19,349 nucleotides of DNA from Eubacteriales bacterium (lineage in GTDB: Bacteria; Bacillota_A; Clostridia; Christensenellales; Aristaeellaceae): the NCBI GenBank assembly GCA_029974855.1, contig JARKQO010000340.1:1-19349 (forward strand). Reading direction: 5' to 3'. A program made the position numbers and the translations under genes. The notes under the pieces are model-generated. The model ran no database searches and was not told the origin of the DNA. It worked only from the letters and a program-made list of their open reading frames with translations. Shown piece after piece: positions 7,326 through 14,698 of this stretch; position 1 is the stretch's first letter; every line of letters begins with the position of its first letter.

Positions 7326-8603
7326 TTACGGCAGGGATTTTTCATCGGCTGAGGTTTCCGGGGGTCGGGCGGCGCTGATGCCCGCCACGTAGCCCGTGGC
7401 AAAGGCGATGTGCAGGTTGAACCCTCCGGTGAGGGCGTCCACGTCCAGCAGCTCCCCGGCGATGTACAGCCCGCCGACGCGCTTGCTTTCCATGGTGGCG
7501 GGGTTCACCTCCCGCACCTCCAGGCCCCCCCGGGTGATGATGGCCTCCCCCAGGGGCCTGGGGCCGCTGACGGGCAAAAGCAAGGACTTGGTGAGCCGGG
7601 CCAGGGCCAGGCGCTCCTCCCGGGAGAGCTGGTTGGCGGGCTTGCGGCCGTCCAGCCCGCACAGGGCGGGCACGGTCTCCGCCAGCCGGGCTGGGTACAG
7701 GCCGCAGAGCAAGGTTTGCAGCTGCTTTTTCCCAGCCTCGCCAATGTCCCGCAGCAGCCGCAGCTCCAGCTGCTCCAACGTGAGGCCGGGCTTCAGGTCC
7801 AGCCGGAGCTCCAGCTCCCGGGGGTCCTCCCCGGCCATGTAGCTGGAGGCGGAGAGCACCAAAGGCCCGGAGATCCCAAAGTGGGTGAAGAGCATCTCCC
7901 CCAGGTCTGTAAAGAGGGTTTTGCGGCCCTTGGAGAGGGTCAGCCGGACGTTTTTCAGGGACAGGCCCTGGAGCTCGCTGACCCAGGGTTCGGAACAGAT
8001 GAGGGGCACCAAAGCGGGCACGGCGGGCAGCACCCGGTGGCCCAGGCCTGCCAAAAAGGCGTAGCCGTCCCCTGTGGAGCCGGTGGAGGCATAGCTCTTG
8101 CCCCCGGTGCACAGGATGACCCCCTCCGCTGGGATGCGCTCGCCGGATTCCAGGAGCACAGCCTCCACGGTGGGCACCGCCGCGCTTTGGTCCAGGAGAA
8201 TCCGGCTCACTTTGGCGTTGAGCCGCACAGACACCCCCAGGGCCTCCATCTGCCGCTCAAAGGCCCGGGTCACGTCGCTGGCCTTCTGGCTCTGGGGAAA
8301 CACCCGCTCCCCCCGCTCCACCTCCACCGGGCAGCCCCAGGAATTGAGCAGCCCCATGAAGTCGGCGGGGGAAAGGGCGTGCAGGGCGCTGAACAGGAAC
8401 CGGGGGTTGCGCACCACCTGGCGCTGGAAGGCCTCCGGGGATACGGCGTTGGTGACGTTGCAGCGGCCCTTGCCGGTGATGTACAGCTTTTTGCCCAGCT
8501 TTTCATTGCGCTCCAGCAAGGTGACCCGGGCCCCGGCCCGGGCCGCCGTGACGGCAGCCATCATCCCCGAGGCCCCGCCGCCGATGACCGCTACGTTACG
8601 CAT
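7326..8603 (-). CDS. HI0933/BaiN-type NAD(P)/FAD-dependent oxidoreductase
   Basis: This is a 425-residue flavoprotein of the HI0933 family, which includes the BaiN-type reductases; many members have unknown substrates. The N-terminal FAD-binding Rossmann motif is VIGGGASGMMAA (residues 5-16). The family signature KLGKKLYITGKGRCNVTNA follows. The C-terminal FAD-contact motif is GGLYIAGELLDVDALTGGFNLH, followed by GYVAG (near 385-415). Length and end motifs indicate an intact gene. The ATG at 8603 overlaps the end of the RpiR-type regulator gene by 8 bases, and its own ribosome site is weak, which suggests translational coupling. Calling it a bile-acid enzyme would go beyond the sequence. Confidence 0.87.
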   Translation of the reverse strand: MRNVAVIGGGASGMMAAVTAARAGARVTLLERNEKLGKKLYITGKGRCNVTNAVSPEAFQRQVVRNPRFLFSALHALSPADFMGLLNSWGCPVEVERGERVFPQSQKASDVTRAFERQMEALGVSVRLNAKVSRILLDQSAAVPTVEAVLLESGERIPAEGVILCTGGKSYASTGSTGDGYAFLAGLGHRVLPAVPALVPLICSEPWVSELQGLSLKNVRLTLSKGRKTLFTDLGEMLFTHFGISGPLVLSASSYMAGEDPRELELRLDLKPGLTLEQLELRLLRDIGEAGKKQLQTLLCGLYPARLAETVPALCGLDGRKPANQLSREERLALARLTKSLLLPVSGPRPLGEAIITRGGLEVREVNPATMESKRVGGLYIAGELLDVDALTGGFNLHIAFATGYVAGISAARPPETSADEKSLP

Positions 8604-9462
8604 TCTCTTTGTCGATATAGACCCGCTGCGCGTTCCATATCCCCTCCAGGCGGCTGAAATGGCTGCTGAGCTCCTCCCGGCGGCGAAGGCCCAAGCTGAC
8701 GATGAGGGCGTTCACCAAGGACAGGGGCGCGGCCAGGGAATCCACAAAGGAGGCCATGTCCGTGCGGGCGCACAGGCACACATGGGCCACCCGGCACAGG
8801 GGGGACAGGGGACCGTCGGTGATGCCCACCACCTGGGCCCCGTGGTCCCTGGCAAAGCGCATGCACTCCAAAGTGCGGGTGGAATACCGGGGGAAGCTGA
8901 CCCCCACCAGCAAATCCCCTTCCCCGATCCGGGCGATCTCCTCAAACACGTCCCCGGTGGTGTTTTGCACCAGCACCACCTGGTCGAAAATCAGGTGGAG
9001 GTAGTGGTACAAAAACAGGGCCAAGGGGGCCGCCGAGCGCAGGCCCATCAAATAGATGCGCCGGGCCCCCAAAATGCGGTTCACCACATCCTCAAACTCC
9101 GCCTGGGACAGGGATTCGATGGTATCCCGGATGTTCTGGGCGTCATTGCGCAGCACCGTGCGCAGGATGTCGTCCTCCCGGATTTCGGAGGCGATGGCAA
9201 AGCGCTGCTCCGCCGTGAGGCGCTGGCGCACCAGCTCCTTTAAGGCGGCTTGCAGCTGGGGGTATCCCTCGTAGCCCAAGGCGGTGGCAAAGCGCACCAC
9301 CGTGGATTCGCTGACGCCGCAGTGCTTTGCCAAGGTTACGGCGGTCATGAACACGGCCTTGTCATAATGCCCGGCAATGTATTCCGCGATGCGGCGGTGG
9401 CCCTTGGACAGGCTTTCGCCCCGCAGGTTCAGCCGGTTGATCAGCTCCAGGGAATCCTTCAC
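8596..9462 (-). CDS. MurR/RpiR family transcriptional regulator
   Basis: This 288-residue regulator has an N-terminal RpiR-type helix-turn-helix (about residues 1-77, with LAKHCGVSESTVVRFATALGYEGYPQLQ). A C-terminal SIS sugar-phosphate-binding domain (about 120-260) includes GARRIYLMGLRSAAPLA and GDLLVGVSFPRYSTRTLE. Such proteins sense phosphosugars and usually control sugar or cell-wall amino-sugar genes. None is adjacent here; the gene is coupled by an 8-base overlap to a flavoprotein. The GTG at 9462 follows GGAGG with a suitable gap. A TTGCCA-17-TATAAT promoter lies upstream, with its -10 box overlapping the end of surE. The target genes cannot be predicted from this window. Confidence 0.88.
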   Translation of the reverse strand: MKDSLELINRLNLRGESLSKGHRRIAEYIAGHYDKAVFMTAVTLAKHCGVSESTVVRFATALGYEGYPQLQAALKELVRQRLTAEQRFAIASEIREDDILRTVLRNDAQNIRDTIESLSQAEFEDVVNRILGARRIYLMGLRSAAPLALFLYHYLHLIFDQVVLVQNTTGDVFEEIARIGEGDLLVGVSFPRYSTRTLECMRFARDHGAQVVGITDGPLSPLCRVAHVCLCARTDMASFVDSLAAPLSLVNALIVSLGLRRREELSSHFSRLEGIWNAQRVYIDKENA

Positions 9463-9544
9463 AATGGGCCTCCATGAGGGTCAAAATAGGCGGAAAACAG
9501 GCGAAAAAGGCAACCCCGGGGTGCCCCCGGCGGCGCCTCTCCCC

Positions 9545-9573
9545 ATTATAGCGGCTGGCCGGGGGTTTGGCAA
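9545..9573 (-). promoter_or_regulatory. Promoter of the RpiR-type regulator gene
   Basis: TTGCCA (plus 9568-9573) and TATAAT (plus 9545-9550) are 17 bases apart on the minus strand. The -35 box lies inside the last codons of surE and the -10 box overlaps its stop codon (TAA at 9548-9546). This starts a new unit for the regulator, flavoprotein, exonuclease and kinase genes. Confidence 0.8.
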
Positions 9574-10325
9574 GCGGTGACGAAATCCCCAAAGGCAGCC
9601 CCGTGGTCCGAGGGATTGCCCATGAAGGTCATGGTGATGTGCCCCTGGCTCAGCAAATCCTGGTCCCCGCCGGGCGTGGGGGGCTCGGTGGACGCGCCCT
9701 GGGCCAGCCAGTAATAGACCCCGGCCCGGGGGCTCTCCCGCCGGACATAGCCGTCGGTGAAGTTGGCGGGGCACAGGGGGGTTAGCACCGGGGCCTTCCA
9801 GGGGCCCGCGGACTCGTCCGGGGCGTTGATGTTCAGGATGACCCCCCGGGGCAAGGAAAGGGACACGAAGCTTTCGGCGGTGCGGATCACAAAGGCCGCC
9901 AGCTTGTCGATGAGGGCCTGGGAGGCCTTGTAGTGGATGGAGGCTGCGATGGCGTGGAGGCCGTTGAGGGCCCCCTCCCGGGCCGCGGCCACGGTGCCGC
10001 TGTAATGGACCGCCATGCCGCTGTTATAGCCGTCGTTGATGCCGCTGATCAGCACGTCCACAGGCTCTTTCGCCAAATTGTGGAGCCCCAGGCGCACGCA
10101 GTCCGTGGGGGTGCCGGTGATGGCATAGGCGGTGAGAAGCGGGTCCTGGGAGGGGTAGGGGGCCACGTAGATGGGATCCATCAAAGTGATGCGCTGGCTG
10201 GCGGCGCTTTGCTGGGTGGCCGGGGCGCACATGGTGACCTTGTGCCCCTTGGCGGTGGCGGCCCGGGCCAAGGCCATGATGCCCTTGGAGCCGATGCCGT
10301 CGTCGTTGACCAAAAAGATATGCAT
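9546..10325 (-). CDS. surE: 5'/3'-nucleotidase SurE
   Basis: SurE is a metal-dependent phosphatase that removes phosphate from nucleoside monophosphates and is linked to stress survival. The N-terminal FLVNDDGIGSKGI carries the paired aspartates that bind the metal. GTPTDCVRLGL, and then SGINDGYNSGMAVHYSGTVAAAREG with its Asn and Ser ligands, complete the active site. The 259-residue length is normal. I chose the ATG at 10325 because GGAGG lies 8 bases upstream. An in-frame TTG at 10331 is only 2 bases from that site. It follows the YvlD-type membrane gene by 18 bases and is probably co-transcribed with it. Confidence 0.93.
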   Translation of the reverse strand: MHIFLVNDDGIGSKGIMALARAATAKGHKVTMCAPATQQSAASQRITLMDPIYVAPYPSQDPLLTAYAITGTPTDCVRLGLHNLAKEPVDVLISGINDGYNSGMAVHYSGTVAAAREGALNGLHAIAASIHYKASQALIDKLAAFVIRTAESFVSLSLPRGVILNINAPDESAGPWKAPVLTPLCPANFTDGYVRRESPRAGVYYWLAQGASTEPPTPGGDQDLLSQGHITMTFMGNPSDHGAAFGDFVTACQTPGQPL

Positions 10326-10343
10326 GAGCAAAACCTCCGATAC

Positions 10344-10697
10344 TTACTTGCGGCCCTTGCCGGAGAGCAGGTCGATCCCAAAGCGCAGCACATTGATCAC
10401 CGCGGCCACGGCCAGGGCCCACCAGACGCTGTCCAGCTGCACCCCGGGCCGGAAAAACCCCGCGGCGGTCCATACCAGAAAGGCGTCCAGCACCACGTGC
10501 AAAAGCCCCAGGGTGCAGAAGTTGAACACCGAAGTGATCAGCCGGACCAAGGGCCGCAGCAGAAGGTAGATGACCCCCAGGGCCGCCCCAAGCAGCAGCC
10601 CCTGGCTTAATTCGGCGATATGGACCCCGTCCATAAATTCCCCGCACAGGGGAATGGCGGCCACGGTCACCAGAAACCGAAGAATGGCTCCGCCCAT
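10344..10697 (-). CDS. YvlD-type / phage holin superfamily IV small membrane protein
   Basis: This 117-residue protein has four hydrophobic segments and the family pattern GVIYLLLRPLVRLITSVFNFCTLGLLHVVLDAFLVW. Domain databases call the family 'mycobacterial 4-TMS phage holin, superfamily IV'. In most bacteria it is a chromosomal membrane protein of unknown function and not a lysis protein. No phage gene is nearby. The ATG at 10697 sits 7 bases after AAAGGAGG. It begins a two-gene unit with surE and has a well-formed promoter at 10737-10764. Confidence 0.8.
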   Translation of the reverse strand: MGGAILRFLVTVAAIPLCGEFMDGVHIAELSQGLLLGAALGVIYLLLRPLVRLITSVFNFCTLGLLHVVLDAFLVWTAAGFFRPGVQLDSVWWALAVAAVINVLRFGIDLLSGKGRK

Positions 10698-10736
10698 GGA
10701 ATGCCCTCCTTTCATGAGTTTGGCGGCAATGGGAAC

Positions 10737-10764
10737 ATTATAGCATGAAAGGCGGATTTGTGAA
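10737..10764 (-). promoter_or_regulatory. Promoter of the YvlD-type gene and surE
   Basis: On the minus strand TTCACA (plus 10759-10764) and TATAAT (plus 10737-10742) are 16 bases apart. A TG dinucleotide one base before the -10 box gives an extended -10. The start would lie about 35 bases before the ATG. Confidence 0.78.
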
Positions 10765-10863
10765 TCACCCGCCAGGGCCGGGGGCAGGATGAAAGGGACC
10801 CCGCCGCCCGGAAAAACGAACTCCATGGGTTGCCTCACATAGGATGGGTGAGGAGGGAGCTAC

Positions 10864-11070
10864 ATGAAAAGCAAGTTCTTTAAGGATACCCACGAGTTGG
10901 AGCCGGCCTCTTTGACCTGCGCCCCGGACAAGATGAGCATCTGCCTGCGGCTGGACAAGAAGGCCTACGAGCGGATGGTGGCCCAGGCCCAGCGGCTGGG
11001 GCTCAGCAGCGGGGAATATATGGAAAGGCTTCTGCGCAGGGAGGAGGAGGCGGAGCACAGGCTCCATTAG
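10864..11070 (+). CDS. Small ribbon-helix-helix-like protein
   Basis: This 68-residue protein is the only plus-strand gene in the first 15 kb. Residues 24-60 (MSICLRLDKKAYERMVAQAQ, then LGLSSGEYMERLLRR) have the strand-helix-turn-helix pattern of ribbon-helix-helix (Arc/MetJ/CopG-like) DNA-binding proteins, with a polar N-terminal tail of about 23 residues. The ATG follows GAGGAGGGAGC at a good distance, which supports real translation. It is divergent from the YvlD-type gene and convergent with a small membrane-protein gene. No toxin partner is adjacent, so it is not obviously an antitoxin. The fold is inferred by pattern only, and the function is unknown. Confidence 0.65.
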   Translation: MKSKFFKDTHELEPASLTCAPDKMSICLRLDKKAYERMVAQAQRLGLSSGEYMERLLRREEEAEHRLH

Positions 11071-11090
11071 GATTCCCCAAGCCCCGGCCC

Positions 11091-11474
11091 TTACCGCCTG
11101 CGCCCCAGAAACCCCGTCAGCAGCAAAAAGCCCGTGACGGTACCCTCCACCAGCACCACCTGGCCGTTGATGGAGATCAGCGCCTTCAGGGCAGGCCAGC
11201 TCACCACCCCCACGGTTTCCAGGTATTGGTACAGCATCAGCAAGGCCAGCACCCCGGCGGCCACAAACAGCCAGGGGATCAGGCCGTTGTGGCGGGTGCC
11301 AATGCCCGCCACGGGCAGCAGCAAGGCCACGCAAAAGCCCAGCAGCAGCCCCTTCAGCAGAAACAGCAGGAAATTGCCAGCCGGCAGGAGGGAATCCAGC
11401 CAGCGAAACAGCGCGCAGGTCAGCAGGCACAGCAGCAGGGGGCACAAGGCGGCCACCAGTTTTCTCAGCAGCAT
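11091..11474 (-). CDS. Small four-helix membrane protein downstream of trmD
   Basis: I do not recognise this family. The 127-residue protein is highly hydrophobic, with about four membrane segments (roughly residues 8-27, 33-56, 65-84 and 108-122) and a basic C-terminal GRRR. The ATG at 11474 follows AGGAGG by 7 bases and overlaps the end of trmD by 10 bases, so it is translated as the last gene of the ylxM-trmD operon. In many Firmicutes that position is held by rplS (ribosomal protein L19), which is absent here. A role in lipid or envelope biology would be guesswork. Confidence 0.75.
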   Translation of the reverse strand: MLLRKLVAALCPLLLCLLTCALFRWLDSLLPAGNFLLFLLKGLLLGFCVALLLPVAGIGTRHNGLIPWLFVAAGVLALLMLYQYLETVGVVSWPALKALISINGQVVLVEGTVTGFLLLTGFLGRRR

Positions 11475-12202
11475 GGGGCATCCTCCTCAGCGTCCAGAAA
11501 GCGCCTTTCCTCCTGGGAAAGGCTGGCCTGGGGCAACAGGTCCGGCCTGAGGCGGGCGGTGGCCAGCAGGGCCTGGCGGCGGCGCCAGGCCCTGATTTTG
11601 GCGTGATCCCCGTTGATCAGCACCTCCGGCACCTCCAGGCCCTCGTAGACCCGGGGCCGGGTGTACTGGGGGTATTCCAGCAGCCCTTCGGAAAAGCTTT
11701 CCTCCAAGGTGCTTTCCCCGCTGCCCAGCACTCCGGGCAGGTAGCGGGACACCGCGTCGGTGAGGGCCATGGCGGCCAGCTCCCCCCCGGTGAGCACGAA
11801 GTCCCCCAAGGAGACCTCCTGGTCCACCACCAGGTCGATGGCCCGCTGGTCCACCCCCTCGTAGTGGCCGCACAGCAGCAGCAGGCTTTCCTCCAGGGCC
11901 AAGGCCCGCACCAAAGCCTGGGTCAGGGGCCTGCCCTTGGGGCTCAGGTACACGCAGGGGCCGGAAAGCCCCTGGGCGCGCACATGCCGCACCGCGTCGC
12001 AGATGGGCTGGGCCATCATCACCATGCCCGCGCCGCCCCCAAAGGGGTAATCGTCGGTATTCTTATGCTTTTTGTGGCTGAAGGGCCGGATGTTCACCGC
12101 CTCCACCTCCAGCAGCTTTTGGGCCCTGGCCCGGCCCAAGATGCTGCTGGAAAGGACGCTGTCAAACATCTCGGGGAACAGCGTCAGAATGGCGATCTTC
12201 AT
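11465..12202 (-). CDS. trmD: tRNA (guanine(37)-N1)-methyltransferase
   Basis: TrmD methylates N1 of guanosine 37 in tRNAs reading CNN codons, using S-adenosylmethionine, and so prevents +1 frameshifting. The 245-residue length is typical. SPOUT-fold landmarks are ILTLFPEMFDSVLSSSILGRA at the start, DDYPFGGGAGMVM near 50-62, LLLCGHYEGVDQRAID, the knot segment SLGDFVLTGGELAAMALTDAVSR, and the C-terminal YTRPRVYEGLEVPEVL and GDHAKIRAWRR. The start overlaps rimM by 41 bases. The ribosome site (AGAAGTGGG region) is modest, so coupling to rimM is likely. Confidence 0.96.
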   Translation of the reverse strand: MKIAILTLFPEMFDSVLSSSILGRARAQKLLEVEAVNIRPFSHKKHKNTDDYPFGGGAGMVMMAQPICDAVRHVRAQGLSGPCVYLSPKGRPLTQALVRALALEESLLLLCGHYEGVDQRAIDLVVDQEVSLGDFVLTGGELAAMALTDAVSRYLPGVLGSGESTLEESFSEGLLEYPQYTRPRVYEGLEVPEVLINGDHAKIRAWRRRQALLATARLRPDLLPQASLSQEERRFLDAEEDAPCC

Positions 12203-12716
12203 ACAAACCCACTTCTTCCAGCCTGGTTTCCTCCAGGACGATCTTGCCCTGGATAGGGTCCATCTCCAGCAGCACGGTTTTCAGGGCCGGCACCATCAAG
12301 GCGCCCCGGGGGGTATCCAGCACGAACACGTCGGCCCCGCCGGGGGTCAGCACCTCCCGCAGGGTACCCAGGACGTTGCCCTTGGTGTCATAGGCCGTGG
12401 CCCCCAAAATGTCCGCGATGAACACCTGGTCCTCTCCTAGCTCCCGGGCGTTGGCCCGGTCCACGTAGAGCTTGGTGCCCCGCAGCTTCTCCGCCCCGTC
12501 CCGGTCGCTCACGCCTTCCAGGGCCAGAAACACGTCGTCCTTTTGGACCCGGCAGCCGGTGAGGACAAGGGGGACATAGCCCTTTCCCTGGGGCACAAAG
12601 ACCTGGGTAAGCTCCTCAAAGCGGCGGGGATCGTCGGTATAGTGGCGCACCTTCACCTCCCCCCGGATGCCTTGGGGGCGCAGGATTTCACCGATGAGCA
12701 AATAGGGTGCCAGCAT
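12162..12716 (-). CDS. rimM: Ribosome maturation factor RimM
   Basis: RimM assists assembly of the 30S head and binds ribosomal protein S19. The 184-residue protein opens with the family pattern LLIGEILRPQGIRGEVKVRHYTDDPRRF. A PRC-barrel half follows with ELGEDQVFIADILGATAYD and PGGADVFVLDTPRGALMVPAL. The C-terminus (IQGKIVLEETRLEEV and about 15 further residues) runs 41 bases into trmD. The ATG at 12716 follows AAAGAGGT. The gene order khpA-rimM-trmD is classical, but here a strong hairpin with a T-rich tail separates khpA from rimM. Confidence 0.95.
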   Translation of the reverse strand: MLAPYLLIGEILRPQGIRGEVKVRHYTDDPRRFEELTQVFVPQGKGYVPLVLTGCRVQKDDVFLALEGVSDRDGAEKLRGTKLYVDRANARELGEDQVFIADILGATAYDTKGNVLGTLREVLTPGGADVFVLDTPRGALMVPALKTVLLEMDPIQGKIVLEETRLEEVGLYEDRHSDAVPRDV

Positions 12717-12750
12717 GGGTATACCTCTTTCTCCCGGTCATGCGGACGCA

Positions 12751-12796
12751 CAAAAACAACTTGCCAACGGCGCCGCCGGGGCGGGCCATTGGCAAG
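12751..12796 (-). terminator. Intra-operon terminator-like hairpin between khpA and rimM
   Basis: On the minus strand CTTGCCAA (plus 12789-12796) pairs perfectly with TTGGCAAG (plus 12760-12767). The enclosed 21 bases can form a further GGC/CCGCC against GGCGG/GCC stem. TTGTTTTTG follows immediately. It looks like an intrinsic terminator with an imperfect U-tract and could lower rimM-trmD expression relative to ffh-rpsP-khpA. No separate rimM promoter is evident in the 43 bases after it. Confidence 0.7.
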
Positions 12797-12806
12797 ACCG
12801 GAGCCA

Positions 12807-13034
12807 TCACTGAATCTCCACAAAAACGGGCTTCTGATCCTTGGCGGTGGCGGCCCGCACCACGGCCCGGAGCGCCTTGGCAATGCGGCCCTGCTTGCCG
12901 ATGACCTTGCCCATATCCTCGGGGGCCACATGGAGCTCCAGGATGGTGGCTTCGGGACCCACGGTCTCCTCCACCGTCACGGCGTCCTTGTTGTCCACCA
13001 AAGACCGGGCGATGTACAGCACGAGCTCTTTCAT
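12807..13034 (-). CDS. khpA: KhpA-type KH-domain RNA-binding protein (YlqC family)
   Basis: This 75-residue single-KH protein carries the GxxG loop within VIGKQGRIAKALRAVVRAA, followed by the C-terminal strand KPVFVEIQ. KhpA binds many RNAs and, with KhpB, affects cell division and elongation in other Firmicutes. Its position between rpsP and rimM is the normal one for this family. I chose the ATG at 13034 because GAGGG lies 8 bases upstream. An in-frame TTG at 13049 would give five extra residues (MRAKP) but lacks a site. It starts 4 bases after the rpsP stop, so translation is probably coupled. Confidence 0.92.
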   Translation of the reverse strand: MKELVLYIARSLVDNKDAVTVEETVGPEATILELHVAPEDMGKVIGKQGRIAKALRAVVRAATAKDQKPVFVEIQ

Positions 13035-13038
13035 GGGC

Positions 13039-13287
13039 TTAGCCCTCAAGGATGCCGGATTTTTTCAGCAGCACCCGGGCGGTGTCGGTGGGCTGCGCCC
13101 CGTTGCCCAGCCACTTCTTGGCGGCCTCGGCGTCAATCTTGATGGTGGCGGGCTCGGTCATGGGATCGTAGTAGCCGATCTCCTCGATGAAGCGGCCGTC
13201 CCGGGGGCTGCGGATATCGGCCACCACCACCCGGTAGAAAGGCTTTTTCTTCATTCCCATTCTCTTGAGGCGGATTTTCACGGACAT
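13039..13287 (-). CDS. rpsP: 30S ribosomal protein S16
   Basis: This 82-residue protein matches S16 throughout: [38 protein letters not shown] and a C-terminal region containing [21 protein letters not shown]16 is a primary assembly protein of the 30S body. The ATG at 13287 follows AGGAGG by 8 bases. It lies 83 bases downstream of ffh, with no terminator visible between them, and 4 bases upstream of khpA. Confidence 0.97.
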   Translation of the reverse strand: MSVKIRLKRMGMKKKPFYRVVVADIRSPRDGRFIEEIGYYDPMTEPATIKIDAEAAKKWLGNGAQPTDTARVLLKKSGILEG

Positions 13288-13370
13288 GGTTGTTTCCTCC
13301 TATGCTTTGATGGATTCCTATCTGCATCACGGCTGTGAGTACAGGCTGCGGGGGATGGGGCCCGGCCCGG

Positions 13371-14693
13371 CTAGAAGGGCATGCGGCCCGGCTTTCTCTT
13401 GCCCATGCGGCCGCCCATCATCTGCTTCATCATGGCCTTGGCCTGGTCGAACTGGCGGATGAGGGCGTTGACGTCCTGGACGGTGGTGCCGCTGCCCGCG
13501 GCGATGCGCTTGCGGCGGCTGGCGTTGAGGACCCCGGGGTTGCGGCGCTCCCGGGGGGTCATGCTGCGGATGATGGCCTCGGGCTTCTTCATGGCGTTCT
13601 CGTCGATCTCGGTGCCCGCCAGCTTCTGGCCCATGCCCGGCAGCATGGACAGCATGCTCTGGAGGCCGCCCATCTTCTTCATCTGCTGCATCTGGGTCAG
13701 GAAGTCCTCCAAGGTGAGCTCCTTGGGGCCGCCCTTGGCGAGCTTCTCCACCTGGGCCACGTCAAAGGTTTCCTGGGCCTTTTCGATGAGGGTCATCACG
13801 TCCCCCATGCCCAGAATGCGGCTGGCCATCCGGTCCGGGTGGAAGGGCTCGATATCGGAGAGCTTTTCCCCTGTGCCGGAGAACTTGATGGGCTTGCCCA
13901 CCACGGCCTTGATGGACAGGGCCGCGCCGCCCCGGGTGTCGCCGTCCAGCTTGGTGAGGATGACCCCCTCGACGCCCAGCCGGCTGTCGAAGGTTTGGGC
14001 CACGTTCACCGCGTCCTGGCCGGTCATGGCGTCCACCACGAAGAGGATTTCCTGGGGCTTCACGGTGGCCTTGATGCGCCGCAGCTCCTCCATGAGCTCC
14101 TCGTCGATGTGCAGACGGCCGGCGGTGTCGATGATGAGCACGTCCCGGTTGTAGTCCTTGGCGTAGGCCACGGCCTCCAAGGCGGTTTTCACAGGGTCCT
14201 GGGTTCCCCGCTCAAATACCGGCACATGGACCTGCTCCCCCACCACCTGGAGCTGCTTGATGGCTGCCGGGCGGTAGATGTCGCAGGCGGCCAGCAGGGG
14301 CCGTTTCCCGGTCTTTTGCAGATACCCCGCCAGCTTGGCGGCCATGGTGGTTTTGCCCGCGCCCTGAAGGCCGCAGAGCATATAGATGGTGGGCACGCTG
14401 GAGGACCAGGTGAGCCGGGCGTTCTCCTGGCCCATGAGGGCGGTCATTTCCTCGTTGACGATCTTCAAAACCTGCTGGGAGGGGGACAGGCTTTCCAGCA
14501 CGGCCTGGCCCACGCAGCGCTCCGTGACCTTCTTGCAAAAGTCCTTCACCACCAGGTAGTTGACGTCCGCCTCCAGCAAAGCCACGCGGACCTCCCGCAT
14601 GCCCTCCCGGACGGCCTGCTCGGTGAGCTTGCCCCGGCTGGTGAGCTTGGACAGGGCGGCGGACAGCTTTTGGCTCAAGCCTTCAAAGGCCAT
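13371..14693 (-). CDS. ffh: Signal recognition particle protein Ffh
   Basis: Ffh is the GTPase that binds signal sequences and SRP RNA to target proteins co-translationally to the membrane. Of 440 residues, the N-domain helical bundle fills about 1-90. The G domain shows GLQGAGKTT (108-116), DIYRPAA (138-144), DTAGR (189-193) and TKLDGD (247-252). The Met-rich M domain runs from about 300 to the end, with KMMKQMMGGRMGKRK-like character near the terminus. I chose the ATG at 14693 because AGGAG lies 8 bases upstream. The in-frame GTG at 14702 sits inside that site. The ylxM stop lies just 5 bases upstream. Confidence 0.97.
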   Translation of the reverse strand: MAFEGLSQKLSAALSKLTSRGKLTEQAVREGMREVRVALLEADVNYLVVKDFCKKVTERCVGQAVLESLSPSQQVLKIVNEEMTALMGQENARLTWSSSVPTIYMLCGLQGAGKTTMAAKLAGYLQKTGKRPLLAACDIYRPAAIKQLQVVGEQVHVPVFERGTQDPVKTALEAVAYAKDYNRDVLIIDTAGRLHIDEELMEELRRIKATVKPQEILFVVDAMTGQDAVNVAQTFDSRLGVEGVILTKLDGDTRGGAALSIKAVVGKPIKFSGTGEKLSDIEPFHPDRMASRILGMGDVMTLIEKAQETFDVAQVEKLAKGGPKELTLEDFLTQMQQMKKMGGLQSMLSMLPGMGQKLAGTEIDENAMKKPEAIIRSMTPRERRNPGVLNASRRKRIAAGSGTTVQDVNALIRQFDQAKAMMKQMMGGRMGKRKPGRMPF

Positions 14694-14698
14694 GGGGC

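Noticed and set aside
6352..8657. Two plus-strand open frames (6352-7296 and 7410-8657)
   Set aside because: Both lie opposite well-identified genes (exonuclease and flavoprotein) and show the same compositional shadow pattern.
10344..10697. Prophage remnant suggested by the phage-holin family name
   Set aside because: The superfamily IV holin label covers ordinary YvlD-like chromosomal proteins. No endolysin, structural or integrase genes are nearby, and it is paired with surE.
10864..11474. Toxin-antitoxin pair formed by the ribbon-helix-helix-like gene and the neighbouring membrane protein
   Set aside because: The genes converge on opposite strands, and the membrane protein is coupled to trmD, so they are not an operon pair.
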